DNA of 64,000 nt from Acanthochlamys bracteata (Eukaryota; Streptophyta; Magnoliopsida; Pandanales; Velloziaceae): the NCBI GenBank assembly GCA_019914995.1, contig CM034126.1, positions 749,001-813,000 on the forward strand, in the 5' to 3' direction. Of the stretch, positions 11,301-23,245 are shown piece after piece. The position numbers and the translations under genes were made by a program. How positions within the stretch are numbered: the first letter of the stretch is position 1; each line of letters opens with the position of its first letter. Under the pieces are notes generated by a model. It ran no database searches, was not told where the DNA came from, and saw only the letters and a list, made by a program, of their open reading frames with translations.

Positions 11301-13457
11301 AACACCTCTAAAATGCCAATTTCTGCTGTCACACTTAAAATGTAGGCGGCCTGATAATGTTGAACTATTCATAGAATTCCAAAACGAAGCAGATCGAATC
11401 TTTTCTACTTCTCTGAAATGGAAACAAGATGAATATTCTATCTAAAGTAGGGCCAACAATCACACAGCCCAAGACCAAATACTCGCACAATTCAAGATGA
11501 AATACAGCTGTACTTTGAGGACGGCTCCTTAGCTTAATAGTTGAATTGTAGTGCTTCAATCCTGAAACCCTTTTTTCATGCCTTCCTATTGGTAGATTCA
11601 AGCTTCTTTTCAGGATTCTACATTCTTAAATAATTGTACTTTGAACATTTGAAAACATCTCCTTTACTTGCGGTTTGCTTGTAGATTCAATGATTCCAAT
11701 AGCTCTTTTCAATTAATCATTCACATGGACTGCCAACCCAAAAGTTGGATATAAATCAAAACTAATTTCTGAGTTGAAAAGCGTGTATTCATTTCACTCT
11801 TATACTTAATTTTTTTACTAAATTATTTTCAGCTTAATTTTAATTTTAAAATAAATATACAAAATTATTTTCAACTTACTTTTTTTTAAAATATAAAATT
11901 AAATTTATTTTAATAATATTATTTATAATAATATATATTCACTTCTTGCTAAATAAACACACTTTAGCAACAATAATAGATTCTGAATGTCGCTGGGTTT
12001 TATTATTCTTTTCTCGCCTTTCATATGCACATTAACCATTCGGACAATGTTGTCTAAGTAGGGTTTGTAAGCGAAAAAACCCTACTTAGACAACATTGTC
12101 CGAATGGTTAAAGTATATGGTGCGGAAGCTAACATTTGGAATATAAGTGTGTTTTTTTATAATAATTGATGTGTTGATAATTTATTTTTGAAAAACTTAT
12201 TTCGGTAAAGAAAAAAACACCTTATACGTATCCTATTTGGAGCATATTTTAACATCAATTCAAAGCCTTAACATAACATTATATGGCAAATAGAACATGA
12301 GCAAAAAGATTTTATGAGACGCTGATGAAAATTGCTAATCTGTAAATCCACTGAAATGGATATGAGCACAAAAACATACCGGAAAAGGGAGACTTGGACG
12401 AGCGTGCTCGGCCACCACATGTGAGCCGGCTCCACAACGTATTTCCTCATCAGCCCCGCCCATCCATAACCCAACACCTGCACACCAATTACAGTCACGA
12501 GGATCCCCCACCGCAGGAAAATTAACCAAATCACAGAATCTTTCAAAGATCAATTGATAAAAGCTCAAGCTAAAATTCATGATAACATCAACAACCCATC
12601 AATATATATTAATCTATCCGCTCTCAAAAAAGTTCAAACAATTTACCTGGGTTGTGATTATTAGAATCCAAGCAGCAACAAAGGAAATGCTGCGGTGGTA
12701 GAAGGCTTTGATAATGTTAACAATGCCGACGGCATAGGCAGAGCCGTTGCTAAATGCATAACCGGCGTTAGCGAATATTGAAATCAGAACGTGTTCCTTC
12801 ATGTTGAACGGGCCTGGATTGAGTGAGAACTCTCTTGAACCGAAGCCTGGTATCTTGAATTTCTTCGTAGGAAGGATCGAAGCCAGGAAATGGCCGACCG
12901 GCAGAGATGCAACCTGTGTAATGTAGAGGAAATTATAAGAAGCAATAAAACACCAGAAATCTGGAATCAGGATTGTAGAACGTGAACAGAAGAAAAAAAT
13001 TGTAAGTCAATAGAATAGAGGAACTCTTTGATTCTAGTAAGAAACACTCTAATGAACAACCAGAAAATTCTTCCGCACCGAAAGTAAAAAATAGAAAACC
13101 GATTGAGAGAAGAGCAAGCGAAACTGACATTTATTTGGTTAATGATTCTTCAAAAAACCACTAAAAAAACTTTCACTAAAACATTTAGAAAAAACACTTG
13201 AGAAATAAAAGCAAGGGAATTACCTGTACGGTGATCTGGGTGATAATCAGCGGTTCAGTTCTGTAAGCGAAGAACTGGTTGAGGAAAGACATGAGAGCGC
13301 AAGACAGTGTTCCAATAAACCACATCCTGAAAGTCCATACAGGAAGCGTTGGATCATCGGTGTTCGACACGGTGAGCCTTACTTGCTCGATTGGAGACAA
13401 ATCATCATCATATTCCGGCGACGGAGGTTGCTGCCGTGGTTTCTCTGCGTCGTCCAT
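5376..13457 (-). CDS. OPT4: OPT4-type oligopeptide transporter, frame interrupted by one extra base
   Basis: Seven exons on the minus strand: 13224-13457, 12647-12913, 12380-12477, 6733-7297, 6366-6618, 6079-6261 and 5376-5987, all with GT-AG borders. Together they encode about 736 residues, the usual OPT length. The protein is a multi-pass proton-coupled transporter of short peptides, glutathione-type compounds or metal chelates, expected in the plasma membrane. Visible family marks are the N-terminal [10 protein letters not shown] block, [10 protein letters not shown] in exon 2, [10 protein letters not shown] in exon 3, KIPPK in exon 6 and a C-terminal GEHC...CP. The closest remembered relative is Arabidopsis OPT4 (OPT2/OPT4 group). 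Exon 4 is 565 bases, one more than the phases of its neighbours allow: at 7104-7107 there are four G (minus strand) where the conserved GLGLGAF needs three. Read literally, this shifts the frame and truncates the protein after about 260 residues. Intron 3 is 5.1 kb. Confidence 0.85.
8132..8389. mobile_element. MITE-like element (GGGGGCGTTTGG ends) in OPT4 intron 3
   Basis: The left end is GGGGGCGTTTGGTTCAGC and the right end, read inversely, is GGGGTGCATTTGGAATTGC, so the ends are imperfect inverted repeats around a very AT-rich core without coding capacity. TTA lies directly at the left edge; the right flank has TTTA a few bases away, so a three-base duplication is only suggestive. The ends match the better preserved copy at 25352-25612 over most of their length. 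Probably Tourist/PIF-Harbinger-like. Confidence 0.6.
12032..12111. repeat. perfect 35-bp inverted repeat (hairpin) in OPT4 intron 3
   Basis: The arms at 12032-12066 and 12077-12111 are exact reverse complements over 35 bases, separated by a 10-base loop (GTAAGCGAAA). Each outer end is TTAACC/GGTTAA. No other perfect inverted repeat of this length was seen in the window. It could be a recent foldback insertion, the ends of a collapsed element, or a small-RNA hairpin; nothing in the sequence decides between them. Confidence 0.9.
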
Positions 13458-13800
13458 CGCCGACGCCGCCGCTGCAACTGACGAGAGAACTTGAACAGTT
13501 CTGATCGGTTGAAGGTTTACGTGAAGGTTTTTGATTCTAGGGAGATTGCGGTATTGGCGAAATGCAATGAAACCGCAGAGAGATTTTCGTTTTTGGTTTT
13601 GGTTGTTGTTGTTGATCTGCTGCTGAATATCGGTGAGAATTTGGAGAGAAAGAAGGAAGAAAGTTTTGTAGTAACAAGCTTCGGGAGTTGGGACTTTGGA
13701 CTATGTATGCAGTGGGTGGGGTTTTATTAGCGTAGCTGTCAACTATATATAAAATAAATATATACTAGTATTAATAATAATAATTTTTCGAAGTTCTTAA

Positions 13801-14207
13801 GGAAACGTTTAGTGTTACGTTTTACAGCGTCTAAAGCACCTCCATTTTATTTATATTTTAATAATATTTTATAAAAGTTATTTAAATATTTTATATTATA
13901 AATAATTATTTATTTATATAAAAACTAAAATTATTTTTAAATAATATAATTTTTTTAAATTTTTTTTATAAACTTTTTCGTGATTCATTCAAAAAATCGA
14001 AGAAACTTTTAAAAGTATTTATAAAGTGAAATTTTTTTGAAATAAAAACTTTTTAATTAAATTTTTAATTAAAAAAAGAATATATAATAAAAAATTATAT
14101 TATATTTAATTTTGTAAATAAAATTTTTAAATATTTATAAAATATATATTTAAAAATATAAAATAAAAAAAATTAAGAAACAGTGTTACACAATTTTAAA
14201 CGCACCC
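13801..14207. mobile_element. MITE-like AT-rich element upstream of OPT4
   Basis: The left end GGAAACGTTTAGTGTTACG follows TAA at 13798-13800. The right end read inversely is GGGTGCGTTTAAAATTGTG. The ends are weakly inverted (CGTTTA core) around about 400 bases of A+T-rich sequence. Family membership is inferred from similarity to the other GTTTGG-ended elements in the window; the right-hand duplication is not clear. Confidence 0.4.
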
Positions 14208-16440
14208 TGACTCTTAATGAATAGCTAGATCAAACAGTTAGAATTTTATTTTAACTTTTCGACCAGTTATTAGTTAACATAATCAAAACTATCATTAAAA
14301 TAGCGATTTCATTACGATGGATAAAATTGTTGGTAGCTCATAATTGAGTTTAAACGGTATATCCGATGTTCTCACTCCAAAACGCCGATACAAAGTTTTG
14401 GTTAATTTATAAATTTTAATGTGTGGCAATTTTCTACTTGCCGAAGTACAACCTTCTGGCTTCTTACTTACTAAGCATTAAGGATATTGGTGAATTAATT
14501 ACTCTGAGCTAAAATTCATAAAGTTAGTTACTAAAAAAATGAAGTTCAAAAATTAGTTACGAGAAAGAAACAAACTCTTTCATTTGCTTATGAATGAATG
14601 AGTTTTGGATTTACAAACATTTAAAAACAAAGTGTGAATGTAGGACTTGGATTGAAAATAAATTTTTATGACCAGTTATATACATAGGTCACTATCGTGT
14701 TTGGCTTTGATTTTTTTAGAAAATATTTTTCAACTTCATATTTTTTAATAAATTTTTATAATATTTTATAAAGTTTATTTAAAATTTTAAAAAATATATA
14801 AAAAATTATTATTATTTTTTAATTAAAAAAGAAATTTTTTTTAAAAATAAAATAAAAATATTTTTTCTTTTAAAATGTACTTTTTATAAGTACTCTCGAA
14901 AGCCCAACATCTTTTATCTTCTTTTTTAAAAATCTTTCCTAGTTGTACTATAAGAGAAAACCCTCTCTACTCCTTTGGTTATATATATAGACTTTCTTTT
15001 CTAATTTCAAACGAAGAAATGCTGTATTTATATTGAATTGCTGTAAGGCCAGTTAAAGTTGACATTAATCGCATGCCTGACAAGTTTCTAACTGTTTATG
15101 GTTGATAGATTGCAGGTTGAACTAAGTAATTTTACATATGCTGTCAGATCTTCTATGCATTTAATTTTTATGCAGAAGCATCGATTGGATGCTCTCGTAT
15201 GTAGGTATGGAGCGTCTCTAAATATCAGAAACATAATCTTTTCCTTCCATCAAATTCCTAATCTGCTGCTGCTGGAGTAGCCTATCTCATAGAAAGCTCA
15301 TCATCGAGGCTGACGTATGCTATGACAGCTCCACCACTGGCGTCAGCCTGCTCCTGCTCGGCGCCTTCAAATGTATTTGCAGCTAACCCCAATGGAAAGC
15401 AGGATCAGGGGCCGTTGTAGGAAAACATTAATCGAGTGGTCATCGGCAACAGTATACATGGCAAATGCATCAGAGCACAGTTTAAAGTTTTCTGTTCTTT
15501 CTCTTCCCCTCTTTGTCGTTCTTCTCTGGAGTTGGGCTTCTACATTTTTCTGTTGCTTGAAGAGTGCAAAACTTGTTGCCCGCCTTAGGTGGTGATCAAA
15601 GTGAGGAAAGCAGAAAAGAACTGTTGTTAAGAGCACAAGGTGGAAGGCCGCAAATAGGATGAAGAAATTTTAACCTATGAAATCCTTTGTTAATTCTTCA
15701 AACAAATAAAACAAAACAAAAGAATTTAATCAAGACAGTGAATTTGGATTATGATGCATAGGTTATATATATATAGCTCACGCAAACATGTAATGTACAT
15801 CAATTATAAAATATTGGGATAGAACCCATGAGTTATAGCTTTATGCTGCGAAACTACAATCCCCGTACACTCGTAACTCCTGAGTTGTTTGCTACAACAA
15901 CTCATGGGCTTACATGAATTATACATGGGCCATAAATTGTAGACTCTCCCCATGTAGCATAGGACTAAGGCCATGTTTGGAAAAAAAAAAATTTTTTTAA
16001 TTTTTTATTTCAGTTTTTTTAATAAAGTATATAATATTTTATAAAATATTTTTAAAAATTTAATAATACAAAATGTTTATTAATTATTCTTATTAATTTT
16101 TTAAAATAAAAAAATAAAGCTCGTTTTAAAAAAATTTTAAAATTTTTTTTAAAACTATTTTTTAATAAGTATTCTCAAACATCCGTTAACGGATCGATAT
16201 TTGAGAATGTTTAAAAAAATGAGTGGTTTTTTATGGGCGATCGATGTACGTTGCTCATAAGCTAACACAAAAGTTTAAAGTAATGTTGCTGGAAAATTTT
16301 TAATGAATAATCTGTTAAATCTTCGAACAAACAGGAAAGGAAAATAAAATTAGAAATTGAAACAGTCTAATCTTCATGTTGTCAGGTGGGGTTTGACAAC
16401 CATGTACTGCTTTTCTCTTTCAAAACAACACCAACAGCTA
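14208..16440. other. AT-rich spacer with MITE remnants
   Basis: Between OPT4 and the acidic-protein gene there is no intact gene. It contains GTTTGG-ended AT-rich pieces at about 14698-14910 and 15969-16184 (left end GGCCATGTTTGG preceded by TAA) and a decayed coding scrap on the minus strand at 15282-15490. Confidence 0.5.
15282..15490 (-). pseudogene. decayed C-terminal coding scrap, family not recognised
   Basis: Two overlapping minus-strand frames each look protein-like. The upstream part reads CSDAFAMYTVADDHSINVFL and the downstream part reads LAANTFEGAEQEQADASGG followed by AVIAYVSLDDELSMR and a stop. They would join only with a change of frame near 15380, so I read it as the broken 3' end of a gene. 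I do not recognise the family, and no further exons are visible upstream. Confidence 0.35.
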
Positions 16441-16464
16441 CGGGGTCTCCGGCCAATTCTGAGT

Positions 16465-17702
16465 TCAAGCTTCATCATCTTCTTCTTCTTCTTCCTCAGG
16501 GAACCTTATATGCTTTCCCTCAGGTGCCGGAACTCCCTTGAGCAGAACAACACCCGGCGATCGGCAGTCGACTTCCTCTTCTCTGTCAATTTCATCGTCA
16601 CTGTTGTACACGAATCTTGTGTGCCTCCCTGCAAACTGCTGCTGTTCCTTCACTGTCATCTTTCCTAAAACTTCACATAAATCATCCACACAGCCATCAG
16701 TATCACTGTCATTCAATTCTTCGTTGCATCGGTAATCAAGTTCCTCAGCTTCATCATAGTCTTCTAAGTCTTCATCTTCGTAATGATGAGTGCTTGAGGC
16801 ATTGACCTGAATAGACCATGACGATGAATTATCGTCTTCTGTGGGCTTGCCGACGCTGGTTTCGTAAGTTAGTGAAGAATAGGCAGCAGAGAAAGACGTA
16901 GATGAGGCTTCGGATTTCCACGGTGAGTCGAAGAACAGCAATCTGTTGATCAGGCACTGATCAGTATTGTTGAGATGCTGATCTTGTTGTTTCGGATCTC
17001 CTTCAGCCTGTACTACAAATTGAATAAACAGAAGTGATTAAAATTCAGATTACACAACGAAAAGTGTTCGGAATGCATCGACGAAATACCTGAGAGAAAA
17101 TCTTGTCTTGCTGCTCAGGAAGAATGCCAGATTGAAGTACCACAGCCATGGGAATGCTTTCTTCTTCAACTCCAGATAGATCAGGTACCTGAGGCGTGTT
17201 AGCGGGAGTCGGCGCGAGAAGCTGCGACGGAGAGTCAATAAACCCAAAAGGCGGCAGGCGGCGGTGATTGTTTATTCCAAAATCAATCCCCCCGGCAAGC
17301 ACGGGCTCCCCTTCTTCTTCTTCAACTCTTTGCAGCAGTGTCCTGACCTGGCTACGCAGTAAGGCTTCGCCAGAACCGGGTGTTCGGCCGGGATTGGGCT
17401 GAATCTTGGTCGCTGAATCAGTCGGTGATTTGTCTTTCGCGAGGCCGACGATCAGCGAATCATTGGTTATGTCGAGAAGAGCAGGACGGTCAGGTTTGGT
17501 TATTGATTTGGAAATGGAACCATCTTGCTGCTTCATGCTTTTCACTGAAACAGAGACAGAATTGAAGATTGAAAACAAATCAGAATTCAAAGAAAAGAAA
17601 AGAAAGAATTGTTGCTGTTTTCAATTGAGAAAGATTGCTTTTCTTACCTGTTGCAGACGATTGGGAACTCGGGAGTGTTCTTACAGATGATGGAGTCTCC
17701 AT
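16465..17702 (-). CDS. acidic plant protein of unknown function, 350 residues
   Basis: Three coding exons on the minus strand, 17648-17702, 17090-17544 and 16465-17007, joined in frame by GT-AG introns to give 350 residues. The start METPSSVRTL is the first ATG after a probable leader intron (about 17728-17970). Blocks that look conserved are PALLDITNDSLIVGLA, TPGSGEALLRSQVRTLLQ, the Pro-rich LLAPTPANTPQ, a serine/acidic middle (DNSSSWSIQVNAS), FAGRHTRFVYNSDDE, and a tail KHIRFPEEEEEEDDE. There is no signal peptide, membrane segment or known enzymatic motif. I recall plant proteins with the same blocks annotated only as aspartic/glutamic acid-rich; a nuclear or cell-cycle role is possible but unproven. 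Upstream sequence to about 18130 is the likely leader. Confidence 0.75.
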
Positions 17703-18139
17703 TGATTTGTTGAAATTGTTGAAGTCTGAAACAAAATATTCGCCATAGATTAGGGGGAAATTTTATGGAAATAAGGTTTCATTTTTAAGAAAAATCCCAA
17801 AGTTTTGTAACACAAAACAAGGAATTAATCATAGAAATATTGAATATTCGAAGAACTAAAGATTCGGGAAGAAAAAAATATATGTCTAAGCTCTTAATTT
17901 TGATCTAAACCCTGGTCCGAGCGGAAGAAATTCACACAGGTTGGAATTGAATGCGAAAAACGAAACTCACCTAAATCAATTTGCAGCAATGGAGATCTCC
18001 ACAAGAGGAGATACCGCTAACTTTTCAAATCAGAGAATGAAACTTTTTGCGAGAGAGAAATTCTGACTGGATTAGAGAGAAGGAAAGCAAGAAGAGTATT
18101 TCAAGAGAAAAACTCTCAACGGCTACATTACCGTTGCAG

Positions 18140-20590
18140 AGAGAGGAGGGACTAAATAACAAATTGCAGGATCAGGCACGAAAGTTTGTGTTTAGCATAT
18201 TTGGTTAGTGGTAAGTGGTTTAGTGGAAGCGCATTTGTAGAGTTCTGACCAGTTTTGTATTAAGTGCATGTTTTAAATGTCTATAATTAAGTTTTGTAAA
18301 AGTAAAAAATAAAAAGTAGAATTTTTAAAAAATTGAGCTGAAAGTAGAGTTCGATTTTTGTATTTCAGTAATTTTTAAAAATAAGTTAAAATTTTAAAAA
18401 TAAAATTAATATTGTAAGGTATGTAAATAAAAAAATTGAACTGAAGTTCCGTATGTAAAAATAAAATTTTAAATTCTTTATGTAAATAAAATATATAAAC
18501 TGTTCTTAATTTAAAATTTAATGAAAGAAAGTAAAATTAGAGTTATTTAAAACACGTTCTAATTGGCCTGAACCCCTAAAAGTTCTATTATTTTCAAAAT
18601 TGTAATTCACATCTTCAAAATAGGTTTTTCATTGGCTTGGCATAACTTGATGACTGTCAATTTTTTTTAAAATACTTTCTGGTTAATATTGTTTTCTAAC
18701 AACAATAAGAGTAGCAAATATGCCACCATGGAAGTGATTTGTTTCTAATAAAAATGTCATATTTTAATATTTACTTTTATAAAATTTTTAAAATTTATTT
18801 TTTATCATTAAGATTTTATGAATTATGAATTCATTTTTATAAATTTATTTTCCGCAACTAAACGTGCTCTTTGCCGGCGTAGGAGTTCTTAATCAATAAT
18901 TGGATACGGTTGTCTTCTGTTTCTCTCTCGTTCTTTTGATTTTGAAAGTAAATTTTTTAAAAATAAAATTTTAAAAATAAGTTGTTAGAAATAATATTAC
19001 TGAAATAATATATATTTTTTATATTAAAAATAAATAAATAGTAATTTTATATTCTTTTTAAATAAAAAATAAATTAAAAATAACTTTTTAGTATATGAAA
19101 GTAATTTTTATCTGTAAAAGAACACGCGCTCACTCCAACAAGAGAATGAATGAATGAGAAAGGTATCCATGGTTGGCGTTTGGTATACATGTTTCTTTTG
19201 TCTATCTCTTTTTTAGTTTTTTATTTTTCAAAAAAATTTTGATACAATTTTAATATAACCTTATCTTTTATAAAACCTTTTTATTAAAATTAACTTTTTA
19301 CAAGTAATCTCAAACATTTCAAAAGTTAAGAGTGTTTATTTTCTTCGCAGAGAGGCGGAGAATTCCCATTTATTTTATTTTATTTCATTCACATTTTTTT
19401 ATAATATTTTATAAAATTTATTTAAAATTTAAAAAGTGTAAAAGAATTTTATATTATAAAATCTTATTTTGTTAATTTTTTTAAAATAAAAAATTAGAAC
19501 TTATTTTTTAAAAATAAAAAAATAGAAATTATTTTTTAAAAATAAAATAAAAATATTTTTGTTTTATAAATATTTTTAAACAATCCCGGAGTGTAGTAGG
19601 TGAAGTGTTTGCTTCGCATCAATAATAAAATGATTAGAATTTATTTCCTCCAAAATAAAATTTATTTGTGTCATGAATTATTTCCATGAAAATACACCCC
19701 ACCTTATTATCCCTTATCCATGCATATACTCGTACAAATCGCCATATGTTTAAGTGAAAATAAAAAATTAGTACTAACGCATTGTTTTGCTATAATTATT
19801 ACGCTAAGCTTACTAACTACATACTAGTAGCTCGTAGACAAAAACAAAATCCTATAATTTTTAGCTAGATTCTTTAAAATTTAAAGAAAGCAGAGTGAAA
19901 CTTAATAAAAGAAAAAATATAAAAGAAAAATCAAGAAAGAAAAAAAGGAGGTCCAAGTTCTTGCTGTAACTAAGATTATGCTCAAATAAAATTTTTAAAA
20001 CATAATTTTGAAAATAAATTAAAGAAAATAAATTATTAAAAAATATATAACAAATTATTTAAAAATAGAAAAATTCACTTCTAAATATAAAGAAAAACAT
20101 CTTTTGCCTACAAGCTTTATTCATCACCAGAATTGATACATTTTTTTAAATTTCTTTTTATTTTTAAAACTTTTGAGCAAATAAATATTTTGAATGTAGA
20201 AACAATATATGCTAATCACCTTGAGCGAAACAATTTGTAAACTTAAAACTTTCGAAAATAAATATACATCAAAGTTTTATGTTAAGCAGTAATTTTTTTA
20301 TACATAATCCAACTTATACTAACTTTAGATTTTTATTAATTTGCTGAAATTTTTGCCACCTATAAAACAGGTCACCTTTGCCAATTCGCCAACTCTTTAA
20401 CTCCCTCCAAAGGAAACAACTAAAATAAAAATAATAATAATCCAAATGAAAAACTCATTACCACAAATAATAAAACATCACCAAACAAAACAAACCTTTC
20501 TTTATTATTATTATTATATTGTTACTTCCCTTCTCCTTCGCTCACTCTGCTTCAAAAGAAATAAAACACTGAATAAACAGAGCAACGCCA
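18140..20590. other. AT-rich intergenic region with several MITE-like pieces
   Basis: No gene is visible. The region contains pieces with the recurring GCGTTTGG / CTCAAACATTTC ends, for example about 19172-19320 and 19325-19590, all very A+T-rich. At 20361-20367 TATAAAA precedes the XTH gene by about 280 bases and is a candidate core promoter for it. Confidence 0.45.
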
Positions 20591-20642
20591 AAAAAAGAAA
20601 AACGCTTACACTTGTTATCTGATTCTGCTTTCTCGTGTTTCT

Positions 20643-22263
20643 ATGGAGAAGATGATAAAGTTATCAATAATGGTGGTGTTATGGTTCGCCGGAACGATGA
20701 TGTTATCAGTCAAGGGGAAGTCTGTGTTCAACGTAACCACCATATCTTTCGACGAAGGTTTCGGTCATCTCTTTGGAGGAAACCATTTTGTTCGTTCTGA
20801 CGATGGCAACTCTGTTCAGCTCTTACTTTCCCGGTACACAGGTGGTCTTATTAATTTTTTTTTTATCAGTGTTAAGATTTACAGAGTACTGAGTGAATCC
20901 TTTTTTTTTGCGTTTGTTTGATGAATGATGGGTGTACATGTGTATGTATGTAGGTTCTGGGTTTATATCATCGAACATGTATCAACATGGCTTCTTCAGT
21001 GCATCAATCAAGCTTCCCGCCGACTACACCGCCGGCGTTGTCGTCGCTTTCTATGTTAGTAAAAATCCATTCTATTAATTCTTCCAATGTTTTTGCTTGA
21101 ATCAATTTTATTTTAACTTTATGTCTGTGTTTTGCATTTATCTCAATTTTCTTGATCATTTTTATATCTTTGCTTGTTTTATTCTTCACTTTCCAGCTAG
21201 CTACATGTTCCAGTTCCATGGAACCATTCACCATGAATATTTCTAGCTAACTTATATCATCGTAGTACTGTTAATTAATTCTATCATTATTACCTTTCAC
21301 AAAACTAATCAACACATAAATCTAACCTTGATTTTCCAGTGGAATAATTAAAGTTTCAGTGTTATGTGTTTCGAGTACTGCAGACATCGAACGGCGACGT
21401 ATTCGAAAAGAACCACGACGAGCTCGATTTTGAGTTTTTAGGGAATAGGAAAGGAGAAGATTGGAGAATTCAAACGAATGTTTACGGAAATGGAAGCACA
21501 AGTCGAGGAAGAGAGGAGCGTTATCTTCTTCCATTCGATCCTACTCAACAAGTTCACACATATTCCATTCTTTGGACCTCAAAAATTACTATGTAAGTGC
21601 ATGCTTTATAATGAATTCAATTTTAATTCTAATAGCGATAGCGAATTACATATTTCACATTAACTGCATTAGTTAGATGTTCTTCTATATGTTTTTTTTT
21701 TTCAATTAAATGTTATGAAATATAAAAGATTTGGATGTTTAATTAGTTTCTACATTGATGAGACGCCGATAAGGGAGGTTCGCCGGAGCAAAGGGGGAGA
21801 CTACCCGTCGAAGCCGATGTCAGTCTACGCGACGATCTGGGACGGTTCAACATGGGCCACTGACAACGGCAAGTACAAAATCAACTACAAGTACGCGCCG
21901 TTCGTCGCCGAATTCTCCAACCTAGTACTCCAGGGATGCCGTGCCGATCCCATCGAGCAAGTTATTCCGTCAGAAAGACGTTGTGCGGAAGCCGAGGACC
22001 GACTAAAATATGCAAAGTTCGCGATCATGTCACCGGAGAAACGGCAAGTAATGCTCCGATACAGGGAACGGTACATGACATACTCGCATTGCTATGATCT
22101 TCAGAGATATCCGAACCCTTTGCCGGATTGCGAAATTATTTCATCGGAGCAAGTCAAAGTTTACCAGAATTCGATGGCTTCTATCCGTCGCCGGCGATCT
22201 AAGCGCCGGAATAGAAGTGCCACTACTACTAGTACTACTATGCGTGATTCAAAACGCATGTGA
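20643..22263 (+). CDS. XTH: xyloglucan endotransglucosylase/hydrolase, group III (XTH27-30 type)
   Basis: Four exons, 20643-20841, 20954-21054, 21384-21592 and 21747-22263, give 341 residues. Residues 1 to about 25 are a hydrophobic signal peptide. The GH16 catalytic motif HDELDFEFLGN is at 111-121: Glu113 should be the nucleophile and Glu117 the acid/base. An N-glycosylation site (NGS in YGNGST) follows it. The conserved FFSASIKLPADYTAGVVVAFY block spans exons 2-3, and cysteines in the C-terminal domain support the XET_C fold. XTHs cut and rejoin xyloglucan in the cell wall; group III members can act as hydrolases. It resembles Arabidopsis XTH27-30, and I cannot choose among them. The C terminus ends in a long basic tail (IRRRRSKRRNR) and a Thr-rich stretch. 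Confidence 0.9.
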
Positions 22264-23003
22264 AATTGATTCATCGATTTGGTAACTTGAAATATCATCA
22301 TTTTTCATATATACCATACCGAATGTGTATTTAAGTTCCAATCATTGATGTATATATTTGTTTATTATTAAAAAAGAAGTTTAAAAACTAAATAAATAAA
22401 TAAAACTTTATTTATGATTCATTATTTTTTTCAAACTTTAGTAAAATTCAACCAAAGTTCAATTAATCTATTTATATGTTAGTATAAATTATACGAATTT
22501 GCTTAAGTTCTATTTTTTTTTCTTTCCTTTATGTGATCACAAGTCTCTATCAAAGCCAGCTTATGAAAGTAACCGAGCTGGATCATGAACACATTCATCC
22601 AAATTTAGTTGTTGTTGATGTTGATGATCAATCATGGATTGCTCATTGTAGTGGGTGTTGTTATTATTCTCCACTGTTTGTTAGTTAAGTTGTAGGTTTT
22701 GTAATTTTGCGTTAGTTGGAGTCTCCAAATCATTAAATTTATTACAGGCTTGCTTGGAGGTGCATTTTATCTTCAATCTCAAAACGCATCCCTACTGTTT
22801 TATTAAAAAAGAAAATTTTGCTATACTTTAATTTTTTAGAATTATTATAAGTATAATTTTTTTTAAAGGATAACAATAGACAAATTTATTATTCAGAAAA
22901 ACTTTAAAAAGTATTTTTTCTTCAAAAAAAAATATTTTTTTAGGAAACCTAAACAAGCACTAAAGCATGAGAAATATAACGGTATTGGGTGAGACCACAT
23001 TAA

Positions 23004-23245
23004 GGAGGCGTTTGAAAGTATTTATAAAATAAAATTCTTTTGAAACAGAAAAAAAAAAAATTTTTTAAATAAATTTTGTTTTTTATTTTTAAAAAATAAT
23101 AACAATATATGATAAAAAAATTTTATTAAGTAAAATTTTTTTATATTTTTAAATTTGTAAATAAATTTTTTATATATTTATAAAATATATATTAAAAAAT
23201 ATAAATTAAAAATCTATTGTTTCAGACGCAATATCAAACGGAGCC
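23004..23245. mobile_element. MITE with TAA target duplication
   Basis: The left end is GGAGGCGTTTGAAAG and the right end, read inversely, is GGCTCCGTTTGATATTG. Both edges carry TAA (23001-23003 and 23246-23248). The 242-base core is A+T-rich with no reading frame. Terminal sequence plus a TAA duplication fit Tourist/PIF-Harbinger non-autonomous elements. Confidence 0.75.

Noticed and set aside
9600-11700. Possible extra gene inside the 5.1 kb OPT4 intron
   Set aside because: Only short unconvincing frames on either strand, no chain of splice-compatible exons and no recognisable motif.
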